From contig OY282431.1 in NCBI GenBank assembly GCA_958296035.1, positions 2,774,037 through 2,838,036 of the forward strand: 64,000 bases of DNA, in the 5' to 3' direction. Below, one piece after another: positions 27,554 through 36,296 of the stretch. The stretch's first letter is position 1. The number at the start of each line of letters is the position of its first letter. A program made the position numbers and the translations under genes. Under the pieces are notes generated by a model. That model saw only the letters and a program-made list of their open reading frames with translations. It did not search any database and was not told the origin of the DNA. This DNA comes from Paracoccaceae bacterium. GTDB taxonomy: Bacteria; Pseudomonadota; Alphaproteobacteria; Rhodobacterales; Rhodobacteraceae.

Positions 27554-29469
27554 TACCTCAGCCCCCGCAATTGTTCGATGACGGTACGGAATGCCTCCGG
27601 CGTCCGCTGCACCAGGTTGGCGTCAAGGCGCAGCCGCGCCGCGAATTTCGCCGCATAATCGGTTTTGTTGTCCCGCAATCGGGTCACGAGGTCATCATCA
27701 CGCAGTTCATTCGAGTCCTTCACGCCGACAGTCTTTAGTACTTCCCGCAGTTCAGGTCCGAGCCCGTCGGCTACAAGTTGTGCCTCCAGGTCACGCTCAG
27801 CATGGGTTCGACATCGGGATTCCAACTCTTCGTCGCTGAACCCGCGGGATGCAATAGCCTTCCTAAAATCTTGTCCGGCTTTGTCGCCGTCGAATACCGC
27901 CAACCAGGGAATATTGAATGCACGGGCGAGTGCCGCAAAGGTCGCTGGGTTACCGTTGTTCTGCGCATCAATGACAGCCACTCCGTGCTGGTCGAGGTCA
28001 TAGTCCAGTGCAGACGCGATGGCGTGCACGATCAAGAAATCCGCTTGACCTTCGACGATCAGCCACCGCTCTGCGAAGAAGATCTCTCCTCGCATACGTC
28101 GGGCGTAGGTTTCGAGCGCCTGCAATTCGCTGTCCCCAATGTAGAGCGCAGAGCTGTCCCGTAGATTGCGTATTATCAACCCGAGCTCTGAGCGGCGCTT
28201 GTCCGTGCCGCAGCACGTGAGTAGTTTACGGTAGGTTTTTTCGTCTAGCACGCCGCGGACTGTCAGTGTTTCAGTGGTCTGCTCGTAGTTGAGCAACCCG
28301 GACGCGTTTTCGGCGACAGCGTTGAGTCCGGGCAGCGGCGGAACGGATGCAGTGAATTCTGCTGGCAACGACCGTACTTCAGTTCCATTCGACGTGAGGC
28401 GCACGAGCCGCAGGTCGCGAAACGGAACGTTCTGGACGAAGTACGGCGAGTGGGTGGTGACGATTTTCTGTCCGGGCAGCGCGTCAACATTGTGCCACAA
28501 TGTACGCACGGCTTGCGGGTGAAGATGTGTCTCTGGTTCTTCGAGGGCCAGCACCGGTTCGCTTCCCTGTTCGAACAACTCGCGGAGCACATGGTCCACA
28601 AACGCCTGGAATAGAAAAATGACTGACAGGCTCTGTATTCCCTGCCCCTGATGGCGTAGCGGAAGCCATGGCAAGCCAGGTTCGTTGCGGTGAATGATTT
28701 CGGCTCGGGACAGCATATCCCAAATCTTGAGTGGAACCATTCGAAGATCGAGGCCGCCTTCGCGGTCTCGGGCGGCGATCCGGGTAGCGCCCGAAAGCGT
28801 TTCCGCAATACTATCAAGGCGTGGGTCGGCCTCGAGAAGTTCGCGGTTAAGCGAATCCAAAGTTTGGAGGGCGCGGGTTTCCAGTTCTGGAGGGATGTTC
28901 AGGTCCTTCAACAACCGGGTCCAAAACTGGGATGAGCGAGTTGAAAACTCATCCCCCGAGTCGCGCAAGGCACCGAGATAAAACACAGGCAGGTAATGCC
29001 AGAACCGTTCCAGGTTAAGGCGGCGGGCGCTGCGGCCGACAAGGGGAGTGCGGCTGGAATCGAGAAATTCCCAACCTGGTTCAAATGTCTCTGTGTCCGC
29101 GTTCCACATGCACCGTGCACGCAACGTGACCGAACGTAAGGGCGTGTGGAAACTCTGTTGCACAATGTCTGCGAGATCGGCTACGATATCGTCGGACCAT
29201 TCTTCGGGTTTACGTTCCTCGGCGCGTAGTTCGATGCTAATTCCGCTGGAGGATTTTGGATCTTCCGTGTCGTCTGCGAGGTGAATGTCGTATTCGTTGA
29301 AGCCGGCACCGCGTTGGCCCCATCGGCGTGTCAGCGCGATTCGCAGAGCGTCGAGTATCGCTGTCTTCCCCGCGTTATTCGGGCCAACGAAAACTGTGGT
29401 ATCTCCGAAATCGACGGCTAGATGCCGGATACAACGGAAATTCTTAATCTCGATGCGACTTATATGCAT
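27553..29469 (-). CDS. gajA: OLD-family ATPase/TOPRIM nuclease, GajA-like
   Basis: ATPase-nuclease of 638 residues. The N-terminal ABC-type ATPase has Walker A GPNNAGKT (29-36), a signature-like RHQGQGIQSLSV (272-283), Walker B LALEEPETHLHPQ (308-319) and the switch His in TTHSPYF. The C-terminal TOPRIM domain has Glu473 in WLIVEGQAD and the acidic pair Asp527/Asp529 in AVFDGDKAG. This is the OLD class 2 / Gabija GajA layout, and class 2 OLD proteins pair with a UvrD-like helicase, as here. The ATG at MHISRIEIKNFRC is chosen because that segment is the family's true N-terminus; 82 open codons upstream lie in the overlapping SNF2 relic. No good Shine-Dalgarno is seen, so translation may rely on read-in from the upstream frame. 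Confidence 0.85.
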   Translation of the reverse strand: MHISRIEIKNFRCIRHLAVDFGDTTVFVGPNNAGKTAILDALRIALTRRWGQRGAGFNEYDIHLADDTEDPKSSSGISIELRAEERKPEEWSDDIVADLADIVQQSFHTPLRSVTLRARCMWNADTETFEPGWEFLDSSRTPLVGRSARRLNLERFWHYLPVFYLGALRDSGDEFSTRSSQFWTRLLKDLNIPPELETRALQTLDSLNRELLEADPRLDSIAETLSGATRIAARDREGGLDLRMVPLKIWDMLSRAEIIHRNEPGLPWLPLRHQGQGIQSLSVIFLFQAFVDHVLRELFEQGSEPVLALEEPETHLHPQAVRTLWHNVDALPGQKIVTTHSPYFVQNVPFRDLRLVRLTSNGTEVRSLPAEFTASVPPLPGLNAVAENASGLLNYEQTTETLTVRGVLDEKTYRKLLTCCGTDKRRSELGLIIRNLRDSSALYIGDSELQALETYARRMRGEIFFAERWLIVEGQADFLIVHAIASALDYDLDQHGVAVIDAQNNGNPATFAALARAFNIPWLAVFDGDKAGQDFRKAIASRGFSDEELESRCRTHAERDLEAQLVADGLGPELREVLKTVGVKDSNELRDDDLVTRLRDNKTDYAAKFAARLRLDANLVQRTPEAFRTVIEQLRGLR

Positions 29470-29474
29470 GCGTA

Positions 29475-30350
29475 TTAGGCCGTCGGTTTGGCGGCAGCTT
29501 CGGTCATGTCTAGATCCTGAGCAGATCCGGCGCCGCTTTCTCGACCCGCGGCTCGGATGAGTACTTCGCGAACGGCCATCCGTTCGCAGTGCATGGTCGT
29601 TGCCTCCCCTTTGGCCGTTTGGCCCTGAACAAAGATGTCGGAGAAATGCAACTGGTACGGTGTCGAGGTCTGCGGGTCCATGGAGACGGCTGTCGGTCCC
29701 GCGACTTCGTGACACGTTTCATTCAGCTTCCCATCCACGGCGGAGACAGGGTCGCCGGGACAGAGCAGACTCCCGTCGAAGTATCGATTCTGTTCCGGAT
29801 GTACCCGGTAGAACGTCAGCTCGCGTAAAGTCGCGTTCGGCGCATCTAGTCGCTGCACGGCGGGCACACGATCTCCGGGCACAACCCGCATGCTGTCCAG
29901 TTTGCTAAAGAGCCGTTCGCGAATGCGGGCCACACGATGCTCCAGGTAAGTGGGATTTCAAGGCAGATCGTAATAGATCATCAGGTGGCAGAATTGAAGG
30001 TTACTGCCTTCTTCGGCTGACTCGGTGGCCACGCAGATTTGACGGCTCGGCCGAAATTCCTTCTGTGCCTGCTTGCGCTCGCCAAGATTCATTTCCCCTT
30101 GAATCTGACCGGTCGGGTTGCCCCAATCCTCGAGTTTGTAGCAGAGAAAATTAAGAGTGTTCCGGTGTTCGGTGAACAAAAGGAGCTTGCCGCGTCCGTC
30201 TTTCAGCCCGTCGCCTTCCGAACATTGCACACAATGGCGCAACGCCTTGAGTTTGGAATTGCGTCCGCTCTCTCGAAAGTTCCAGACCTGGGCCGCCAAT
30301 TCGCCAAGCCAGCGCTTCCGCCTGGCTGGAGGCCGCACTTCTGAATCCTC
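29475..30350 (-). pseudogene. SNF2-family helicase C-terminal relic with premature TGA
   Basis: One reading frame, interrupted once, carries the SF2 helicase C-terminal domain of an SNF2/DISARM-DrmD-like protein: GKLLLFTEHRNTLNFLCYKL, an IQGEMNLGERKQAQKEF strand, ICVATESAEEGSNLQF (motif V region) and MIYYDLP-stop-NPTYLEHRVARIRERL. The family has DLPWNP here, so the stop at 29958-29960 is a TGG-to-TGA change of a highly conserved Trp. The frame then continues intact for about 150 codons and ends five bases before gajA. At the other side it begins after an in-frame TAG, with no N-terminal helicase domain. It is therefore truncated and nonsense-mutated. The 150-residue tail is not recognized. 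Confidence 0.75.
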
Positions 30351-30598
30351 CTAGTTCTTGGCGCCAAGATCCGTTGATTCTTCCACTGACCAGGGCAGGC
30401 TGTCCGGCTTGCCTGTCGGCAAATGCGCTAATGCAAAATCAATGGGCAGCAGTCGATGATCAAGGCTCCCCACTTCCAGCTGAACTAGCTTTGGCGCTGA
30501 CTGATGTATTGACGCAACCGACAGCCGGCCTGCCAAAGGCAAGCAATGCAGCATGATCTTGACCTGTTGCCACGCAAGGTCATCACGACATGGCAGGC

Positions 30599-31561
30599 CT
30601 AGGATCGGTTATGTGCGATCCTTCCAATCAAGTTCATCAGGAGTTGTGCTGCCAATATCGCCGTCGAGCCACTCAAATCGTAATCGGGCGCAACTTCTAC
30701 CAAATCAACGCCCCGGATGTTTCCCCTTGCCGCCAGGCCATCAAGAAATTCCAGCACCTCGTAATAGAGGAACCCTCCGTGACTGGGAGTCCCGGTCCCG
30801 GAAGCTATCGACGGATCGAAAGCATCAATATCAATGGTCACATAGTAGTCGCTGCTGGCCGGAATGCGTTCAAGCAGTCTACGTCGGCCGAAGCGACGAG
30901 CCTGGCGCACTGAAATGATGTCCGAACCCAAATTTCTGGCATCCGCATAGCCCTCGCGGGTCGTCGAAGATACATTCCGAATTCCAATCTGGGTCAGGCC
31001 GGTTACATGATCCTGCTCAAGCGCCCGGCGCATTGGATTTCCATGCCCGTATCTGACGCCGTGGCGCACATCCACAAAATCCAGATGTGCATCTATCTGA
31101 ACAAGGTGCAGCGGGGCCTGGTCGCGAAACGCATTGATGCATGGAATGTTGACTGAATGGTCGCCGCCAATCACGACCGGTATGCTTCCTTGTCCAAGAA
31201 TCTGGCTGACTGCACCTTCGATGTTCAAGTGGCTGTTAAGCGTATCTGTGTGGACAATATCGGCATCACCCGCATCCACAATTCGGACCTTGTCTGCTTC
31301 CAGATAGACGACCCCATCCTCATGGTCGTACGCACCTGCATGACCGAAGGAGAACAGCGTCGATGCCTCGCGCACGGCCCGCGGCCCCAGTCTTGCACCC
31401 GACCGCCATTGCGTTCCACAATCGTAGGGTGCTCCCAGTACGACAAAGTCCGCATTCCATTCGGCTGGATCGGGCTCATAAGGGTATTTCCCGAAAGTAC
31501 AAATCCCGACGAAAGGAAGGTCCAGCCTTCCACTGTCATACGCGTGCTCGTTGTTGGTCAT
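30599..31561 (-). CDS. speB: agmatinase / ureohydrolase family protein
   Basis: Mn-dependent ureohydrolase of 320 residues. Metal-binding motifs are all present: GGDHSVNIP, QIDAHLDFVD (D-A-H-x-D) and TIDIDAFDPSIASGTGTP (D-x-D-x-x-D-P), plus the substrate loop GNPMRRALE. The N-terminal FVGICTFGKYPY and GAPYDCGTQWRSGARLGPRAVREAS fit agmatinase-like enzymes. Agmatine hydrolysis to putrescine and urea is the default assignment, but proclavaminate amidinohydrolase- or guanidinobutyrase-like activity is possible. The start ATG at MTNNEHAY is chosen; an ATG six codons earlier and a longer frame exist. It stands alone and is divergent from topA. Confidence 0.88.
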   Translation of the reverse strand: MTNNEHAYDSGRLDLPFVGICTFGKYPYEPDPAEWNADFVVLGAPYDCGTQWRSGARLGPRAVREASTLFSFGHAGAYDHEDGVVYLEADKVRIVDAGDADIVHTDTLNSHLNIEGAVSQILGQGSIPVVIGGDHSVNIPCINAFRDQAPLHLVQIDAHLDFVDVRHGVRYGHGNPMRRALEQDHVTGLTQIGIRNVSSTTREGYADARNLGSDIISVRQARRFGRRRLLERIPASSDYYVTIDIDAFDPSIASGTGTPSHGGFLYYEVLEFLDGLAARGNIRGVDLVEVAPDYDLSGSTAILAAQLLMNLIGRIAHNRS

Positions 31562-31866
31562 AGCCTGTACAGTTCCCATCTTCCGTCCAGAGCCAGATCG
31601 CAAATGAACCCAGGAAGCTATCCTGAATCCGGCCAGCGGTCCTTTATGGTAGCCTCCGCAACGCGCAATTTCCTGCACACGCGCCAACTCAACCGTTGCG
31701 TCGTCGAGAGTTTGCACAAAGAATTCCCGAATTGGCGATTCAGCCCTTAACCTTTGGCTCTTACTGCACTAGGTTTAGACGCGAAAGCCGTTTGATAGGA
31801 ATCAAGGGGTGTTCTACTCAATCAGACCAACCGTTCGCTCACTTCCCAGTCGCTTCGGAGCAATGA
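31562..31866. promoter_or_regulatory. divergent region agmatinase / topA
   Basis: About 300 bases between two divergent genes that should hold both promoters. The topA ribosome binding site is CGGAG about eight bases before the ATG. No strong operator palindrome was seen. Confidence 0.35.
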
Positions 31867-34758
31867 ATGCCAATAGTCGTTGTCGAGTCACCAGCAAAAG
31901 CTCGAACAATCGAGAAAATCCTCGGTCGGGACTACCAGGTGCTGGCCTCTTATGGTCACATCCGTGACCTGAGGGAAAAACAGGGCTCCGTCGATCCGGA
32001 AAACGGTTTCTCCATGACCTGGGATGTGGATAACAAGTCCCGTGGACACATAAGCGCGATTGCCCAAGCCCTGCGGTCAGGTCAGGAGTTACTGCTTGCT
32101 ACCGACCCTGATCGGGAGGGAGAGGCGATAAGCTGGCATCTCCAGCAAGTCCTCGGAAAGCGCAAGGGTCTTGGCACTACAGTTGCCAATGCCAAGAGAA
32201 TTGTCTTCAGTGCGATCACCAAGGATGCCATAAAAGGCGCGCTTGCCGAGCCCCGACAGGTCGATTCCGACCTCGTCGATGCATACTCCGCGCGACGCGC
32301 ACTAGATTATCTGGTCGGCTTCAATATTTCACCAATATTGTGGAAGAAGCTGCCCGGCGCCAAGGCTGCGGGCCGGGTACAGTCGGTTTGCCTGCGGTTG
32401 ATTGTCGAAAGAGAACTCGAAATCGAACAATTCAACAAACGCGAATACTGGACTGTTGACGCGCTGCTCGAAACCGAAAGGCGGGAATCCTTTCAGGCCC
32501 GATTGCTGGTACTCCACAACAAGAAGCTGGGTACCTACGGTCTCGAATCCAAGGACAAGGCAACGCAGGCTGCAGAAGCCATAAGGGCAGCGGACCTTTC
32601 TGTCCGGGACCAGAAATCGCGCAATCGCATGAAGAAGCCTCCCCCCCCGTTCACGACCGCGACTTTGCAGCAGGAGGCAAGCCGCAAGCTCAGATTCAAC
32701 ACCAAGAGAACCATGTCCGGGGCCCAAAGGCTCTACGAGGCCGGCCACATAACGTATATGCGGACCGATGCCATCGACATGGCGCCGGAAGCTGTGCGCG
32801 CCGCACGTCAGGAGATTACCAGGCGGTTTGGCAAGGGATACTGCCCGGCCAATCCTCGCGTGTTCAAGAACAAGGCCAAGAACGCACAGGAAGCACATGA
32901 ATGCATCCGCCCCACGGACTTTGCAGGCACTTCCGCTAGCTTGCGTCTTTCCGACAAAGATCAGTCGCACCTCTACGAGTTGATCTGGAAGCGAGCGACG
33001 GCCAGTCAAATGTCGACAGCACGTTTCAAGCAGACGCAAGTCGACGTCGGCACCGAGAACGATTCAATCATTCTGCGTGCCACAGGTAATGTCATGATCT
33101 TCGATGGCTATCTGAGCGTTTACCAGGAGGGGCAGGACAAAAAGGTGGATTCGCACGACCCGGCCAAGGGTGCATCAAACAAAATCCTGCCGACCATGGA
33201 GACGGGCGATGCTGTCGTACTCAAGGATATCCAACCCGGCCAACACTTCACAAAGCCCAAGCCGAGATTCACGGAAGCGTCATTGATCAAGAAAATGGTC
33301 GAACTCGGGATTGGTCGTCCTTCCACCTATTCTGCGATTGTTTCCCGAATTCAGGAGCATGGATATGTAGACCGGGTCCAGAAGGCCCGCACCTTGCAGC
33401 CGACGCCGCGGGGACGGGTGCTCAACACATTCCTGATGAGCTTCTTTACCAAATACATCGAGTACGACTTCACGGCCGAAATGGAGCGGCAACTTGATGA
33501 CATTTCCGGGGGGCGAAAGCGTCGAAACGACGTTCTCGAAGATTTCTGGCGTCCTTTTTCCAGGTCGGTGGGAAGCGCTTCGCAACTGAAGTTTGTTGAC
33601 GTTGCCGAAATGCTGTCCGACACCATAGCGCCACAGGTGCTGGTCCCCGTTGGCGAAGATCAGGATGTCCGTCTGTGCCCGAACTGCAAGGGGGAAAAGC
33701 TTGTTATCAAGGTGTTTTCGGGTAGCGATCCGTTCTTTGCGTGTTCAGGCTGCCGTTTCAGGTTGCCCATTCAAAAGGGCGCAAAGGGTTACGCAGGAGC
33801 GTCTGCCGTGCTTGGCATCGATCCTGAAACCGGACGCAATATCAGTCTCAAGAACGGCAGGTTCGGTCCCTATCTTGAACTTGCCAAGGCGACCAAACCA
33901 CGCAGAAAGGCAAAGACCGTCAGTGTTCCCAAGCAGATTCCGACTGACCAGGTCGATCTTGAACTGGCCCTTAAGCTGCTATCCCTGCCGCGCCTCGTCG
34001 GTCCCCACCCCGAGGGCGCGGGCGATATCCTGGCAGGCATCGGCAGGAACGGCCCCTACCTGAAATATGGCAGCACTTATGTCAATGTATCGGATCCGCG
34101 TGAAGTTCTTACCATTGGCATGAATCGGGCCATGGAACTTCTTGCCAAGGGCGGTACCGGCCGCAGTGGCGAAAGGATGCTTGGTAAACACCCGGTTTCG
34201 GGTGGTCCGGTCAAGGTATTGTCCGGACGTTACGGACCATACATCAAGCATCCCGGCGGCAACCGATCGATCCCGAAATCGATGGATCCACAGAAGCTCA
34301 CTCTCGAACAAGCGGTGGCCTTGATCGAAAGCACCGCGGGTCAGAACTCGCGCTCCTTTTCTTCGAATGTCGTCCAGGTTCTCGGGGTCCACCCCAAGAA
34401 AGGCGGCGATGTTGCACTTATGAATGGACGCTACGGTCCATACGTAAAATGGCAAAAGGTCAACGTTACTATTCCGCAGACTATTTCCGATCCGAAGCAG
34501 ACCACGCTTGAACAAGCCGTAGAAATGATCGACAACAAGCTGGCAGGCAAGCCGGTCCCCGGCAGCTTCAAGGTCTTGGCGGCATTGGGCGATCATCCAG
34601 ACAAGGGTGGATCGGTTCAGGTTCTGCAAGGTCGGTACGGTCCGTGCGTACAGTGGAAGCGCACTTACGTAACCCTGCCGGCGAACATCAGTCCACAAGA
34701 AGTCACGCTGGATCAGGCGACCAGGATGATAGCCCAGAAATCAAAGAAGCGGAAATGA
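31867..34758 (+). CDS. topA: DNA topoisomerase I
   Basis: Type IA topoisomerase of 963 residues that relaxes negative supercoils. TOPRIM residues are Glu7 in VVVESPAKA and the DPDRE motif at 80-84. The active-site tyrosine is Tyr297 in ITYMRTDA. GIGRPSTYSAIVSRIQEHGYV is the conserved gate region. A single four-cysteine zinc ribbon follows (Cys604, 607, 626, 629). The C-terminus then carries five related repeats, each ending in a GRxGPY-type motif (LGIDPETG, VGPHPEGAG, LGKHPVSG, LGVHPKKG, LGDHPDKG), as in other alphaproteobacterial and cyanobacterial enzymes. The final repeat has Cys in place of the usual Tyr (GRYGPC). The stop overlaps the mce start by four bases (ATGA). In many relatives dprA precedes topA; here an intergenic region does. 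Confidence 0.98.
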   Translation: MPIVVVESPAKARTIEKILGRDYQVLASYGHIRDLREKQGSVDPENGFSMTWDVDNKSRGHISAIAQALRSGQELLLATDPDREGEAISWHLQQVLGKRKGLGTTVANAKRIVFSAITKDAIKGALAEPRQVDSDLVDAYSARRALDYLVGFNISPILWKKLPGAKAAGRVQSVCLRLIVERELEIEQFNKREYWTVDALLETERRESFQARLLVLHNKKLGTYGLESKDKATQAAEAIRAADLSVRDQKSRNRMKKPPPPFTTATLQQEASRKLRFNTKRTMSGAQRLYEAGHITYMRTDAIDMAPEAVRAARQEITRRFGKGYCPANPRVFKNKAKNAQEAHECIRPTDFAGTSASLRLSDKDQSHLYELIWKRATASQMSTARFKQTQVDVGTENDSIILRATGNVMIFDGYLSVYQEGQDKKVDSHDPAKGASNKILPTMETGDAVVLKDIQPGQHFTKPKPRFTEASLIKKMVELGIGRPSTYSAIVSRIQEHGYVDRVQKARTLQPTPRGRVLNTFLMSFFTKYIEYDFTAEMERQLDDISGGRKRRNDVLEDFWRPFSRSVGSASQLKFVDVAEMLSDTIAPQVLVPVGEDQDVRLCPNCKGEKLVIKVFSGSDPFFACSGCRFRLPIQKGAKGYAGASAVLGIDPETGRNISLKNGRFGPYLELAKATKPRRKAKTVSVPKQIPTDQVDLELALKLLSLPRLVGPHPEGAGDILAGIGRNGPYLKYGSTYVNVSDPREVLTIGMNRAMELLAKGGTGRSGERMLGKHPVSGGPVKVLSGRYGPYIKHPGGNRSIPKSMDPQKLTLEQAVALIESTAGQNSRSFSSNVVQVLGVHPKKGGDVALMNGRYGPYVKWQKVNVTIPQTISDPKQTTLEQAVEMIDNKLAGKPVPGSFKVLAALGDHPDKGGSVQVLQGRYGPCVQWKRTYVTLPANISPQEVTLDQATRMIAQKSKKRK

Positions 34759-35156
34759 TCGGCAATCTCAATCATGTCGCGATTGTAGTACCCGACCTGC
34801 GGGCGGCCTGCGAACTCTACGAAACTGCTTTCGGAGGCAAGCTATCCGACCGCGTCGAATTGCCTGAACAAGGCGTTTCGGTCGTGTTTGTGACGCTGCC
34901 AAACACCAAGATCGAGCTGCTGGAACCACTGGGTGCAGACAGCCCCGTGACAAGGTTTCTGGAGCGCAATCCCGGCGGCGGCATCCACCACATCTGTCTC
35001 GAAGTACCCGATTTGGAAGAGGCACAGGACCGGGTCACCGGTGAAGGTCTTCGGGTGCTAGGTGCTGGCCCTTCAATTGGCGCTCATGGAAAGCCTGTGA
35101 TTTTCCTGCATCCGCGTGACTGTCTTGGCACGCTGGTCGAGTTCGAGGAAGCCTGA
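34755..35156 (+). CDS. mce: methylmalonyl-CoA epimerase
   Basis: Interconverts (R)- and (S)-methylmalonyl-CoA in the propionyl-CoA route. The 133-residue protein is of the vicinal-oxygen-chelate fold: IGNLNHVAIVVPDL with the first metal His, then GGGIHHICLEVPDL with the second His, and GTLVEFEE with the terminal metal Glu. The ATG overlaps the topA stop; a longer frame upstream merely runs through topA out of its frame. It is followed after three bases by the DUF1467 gene, the usual neighbor in alphaproteobacteria. Its mutase and carboxylase partners are not in the window. Confidence 0.95.
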   Translation: MIGNLNHVAIVVPDLRAACELYETAFGGKLSDRVELPEQGVSVVFVTLPNTKIELLEPLGADSPVTRFLERNPGGGIHHICLEVPDLEEAQDRVTGEGLRVLGAGPSIGAHGKPVIFLHPRDCLGTLVEFEEA

Positions 35157-35159
35157 CCG

Positions 35160-35441
35160 ATGTCGATTGGCGGGGCACTTGTACTCTATGCAGTAATCTG
35201 GTTTCTCTGCCTGTTCATTGCCCTGCCCCGCCGCATTCGGACCCAGCAGGAAGATGGCCGAGTATTACGGGGCACCCCACCTTCTGCACCATCCAACCCA
35301 CATCTGATCGCCAAATTGAAATGGGTAACCCTGGTCACCACGATCGTCTGGGCCGTGATTGCCTCGGTTGTGGCCTTTGAGCTGGTGACAATCGAGGACA
35401 TTGATTTCTTCGGCCGTTGGGGCGATGGTCAATACGGTTGA
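35160..35441 (+). CDS. DUF1467 family small membrane protein
   Basis: A 93-residue protein with two membrane helices, GALVLYAVIWFLCLFIALP and KWVTLVTTIVWAVIASVVAF, separated by a basic linker with RIRTQQEDG. This matches DUF1467, an alphaproteobacterial family regularly found just downstream of mce. Its function is unknown. It is spaced three bases from mce, so the two are surely co-transcribed with topA. Confidence 0.9.
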   Translation: MSIGGALVLYAVIWFLCLFIALPRRIRTQQEDGRVLRGTPPSAPSNPHLIAKLKWVTLVTTIVWAVIASVVAFELVTIEDIDFFGRWGDGQYG

Positions 35442-35800
35442 GAGGCTGCCTCAAGAACGGCTCGCCATGCAGCGGGTGTCACCAACCTGCCTTTCAGAGC
35501 CAGGATGCAGCACGGCCGCCGATCCATGGGCCTGACTGCTCCCCATTGGGCAGCACTAGCCGTGCCTGGTGCGTGTCTTGCCTTCCGGTAAGCTATTTCG
35601 AATTCGGGAAGCCATGAAGAACCCGCGAAACCACCGGGTTTGCCGTGGCTGGATGAAGCCGTTCAGGTTGCTTCTGCCTCATGAAGTTTCACACAGGGAG
35701 CGCGCCGCTCGACCGCCGGCTGAACGCAACCAGGAATAGCATGACTCGCCTTGTGGAGAGGCGCACGCGGCAAGACGAACCGGCGATCCCGAGAATTCTG
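35442..35800. other. intergenic region between convergent genes
   Basis: About 360 bases between convergent DUF1467 and VOC genes. No gene supported and no strong hairpin found by eye. Confidence 0.35.
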
Positions 35801-36214
35801 TTATCGGTCGTCCGAAAACCACAATCCTGGTTCAGCGAATTCGACCGAATTGCCGGCAGGGTCCCGAACATAGAGTGATCGTGCGCCATTCGGCCACACA
35901 AACTCCGCTTCCAGGTCAATTCCAAAAGCTTCAAATCTTTCCTTCCAGGCGACAAGCTGGTCCTCGGTTGCTGCGAAGCAAACATGGCCCTGACCGTCCG
36001 TGCCATGAATGAATTCGGGATTCTGATCCAGACGGCGTGTCTCCTCGGGGTTGAAAATGAGCAGTACCGCGCCGTCGCATCGAAAGAACACGTGGCGATT
36101 GGCATGACGCGTAATCTTGGAAAGCCCAAGCCCCTCTCCGTAGAAGTGCTCGGCTGCATCCAGATCTGTTGCGTAGAGAACTGCCTCAAGAACGGCAGGT
36201 GTTTCGAGTGTCAT
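35801..36214 (-). CDS. VOC-fold (glyoxalase/bleomycin-resistance/fosfomycin-type) protein
   Basis: A 137-residue vicinal-oxygen-chelate protein: VLEAVLYATDLDAAEHFYGEGLGL is the first beta-alpha-beta unit, GHVCFAATEDQLVAWKERF the second, and DPAGNSVEFAEPGLW the terminal block with the metal-binding Glu. The start at MTLETPAVLEA is used; a longer frame (33 codons) is not family-like. The enzyme type (lyase, dioxygenase or thiol transferase) cannot be decided. It lies downstream of def-fmt on the same strand, 82 bases after fmt ends, and may be co-transcribed. Confidence 0.8.
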   Translation of the reverse strand: MTLETPAVLEAVLYATDLDAAEHFYGEGLGLSKITRHANRHVFFRCDGAVLLIFNPEETRRLDQNPEFIHGTDGQGHVCFAATEDQLVAWKERFEAFGIDLEAEFVWPNGARSLYVRDPAGNSVEFAEPGLWFSDDR

Positions 36215-36296
36215 GGTCACGTCGATTAAATCCGAGAGTGCGTAATTCTGGGCGCCTGTTCTTCCCGTGTACCAATTTGTCCAATAATCTGGGACA

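Noticed and set aside
35447-36196. A 16-base identity (CTGCCTCAAGAACGGC) between an intergenic site and the VOC gene
   Set aside because: One copy is inside a coding region, the flanks do not match, and one such coincidence is expected by chance in 64 kb.
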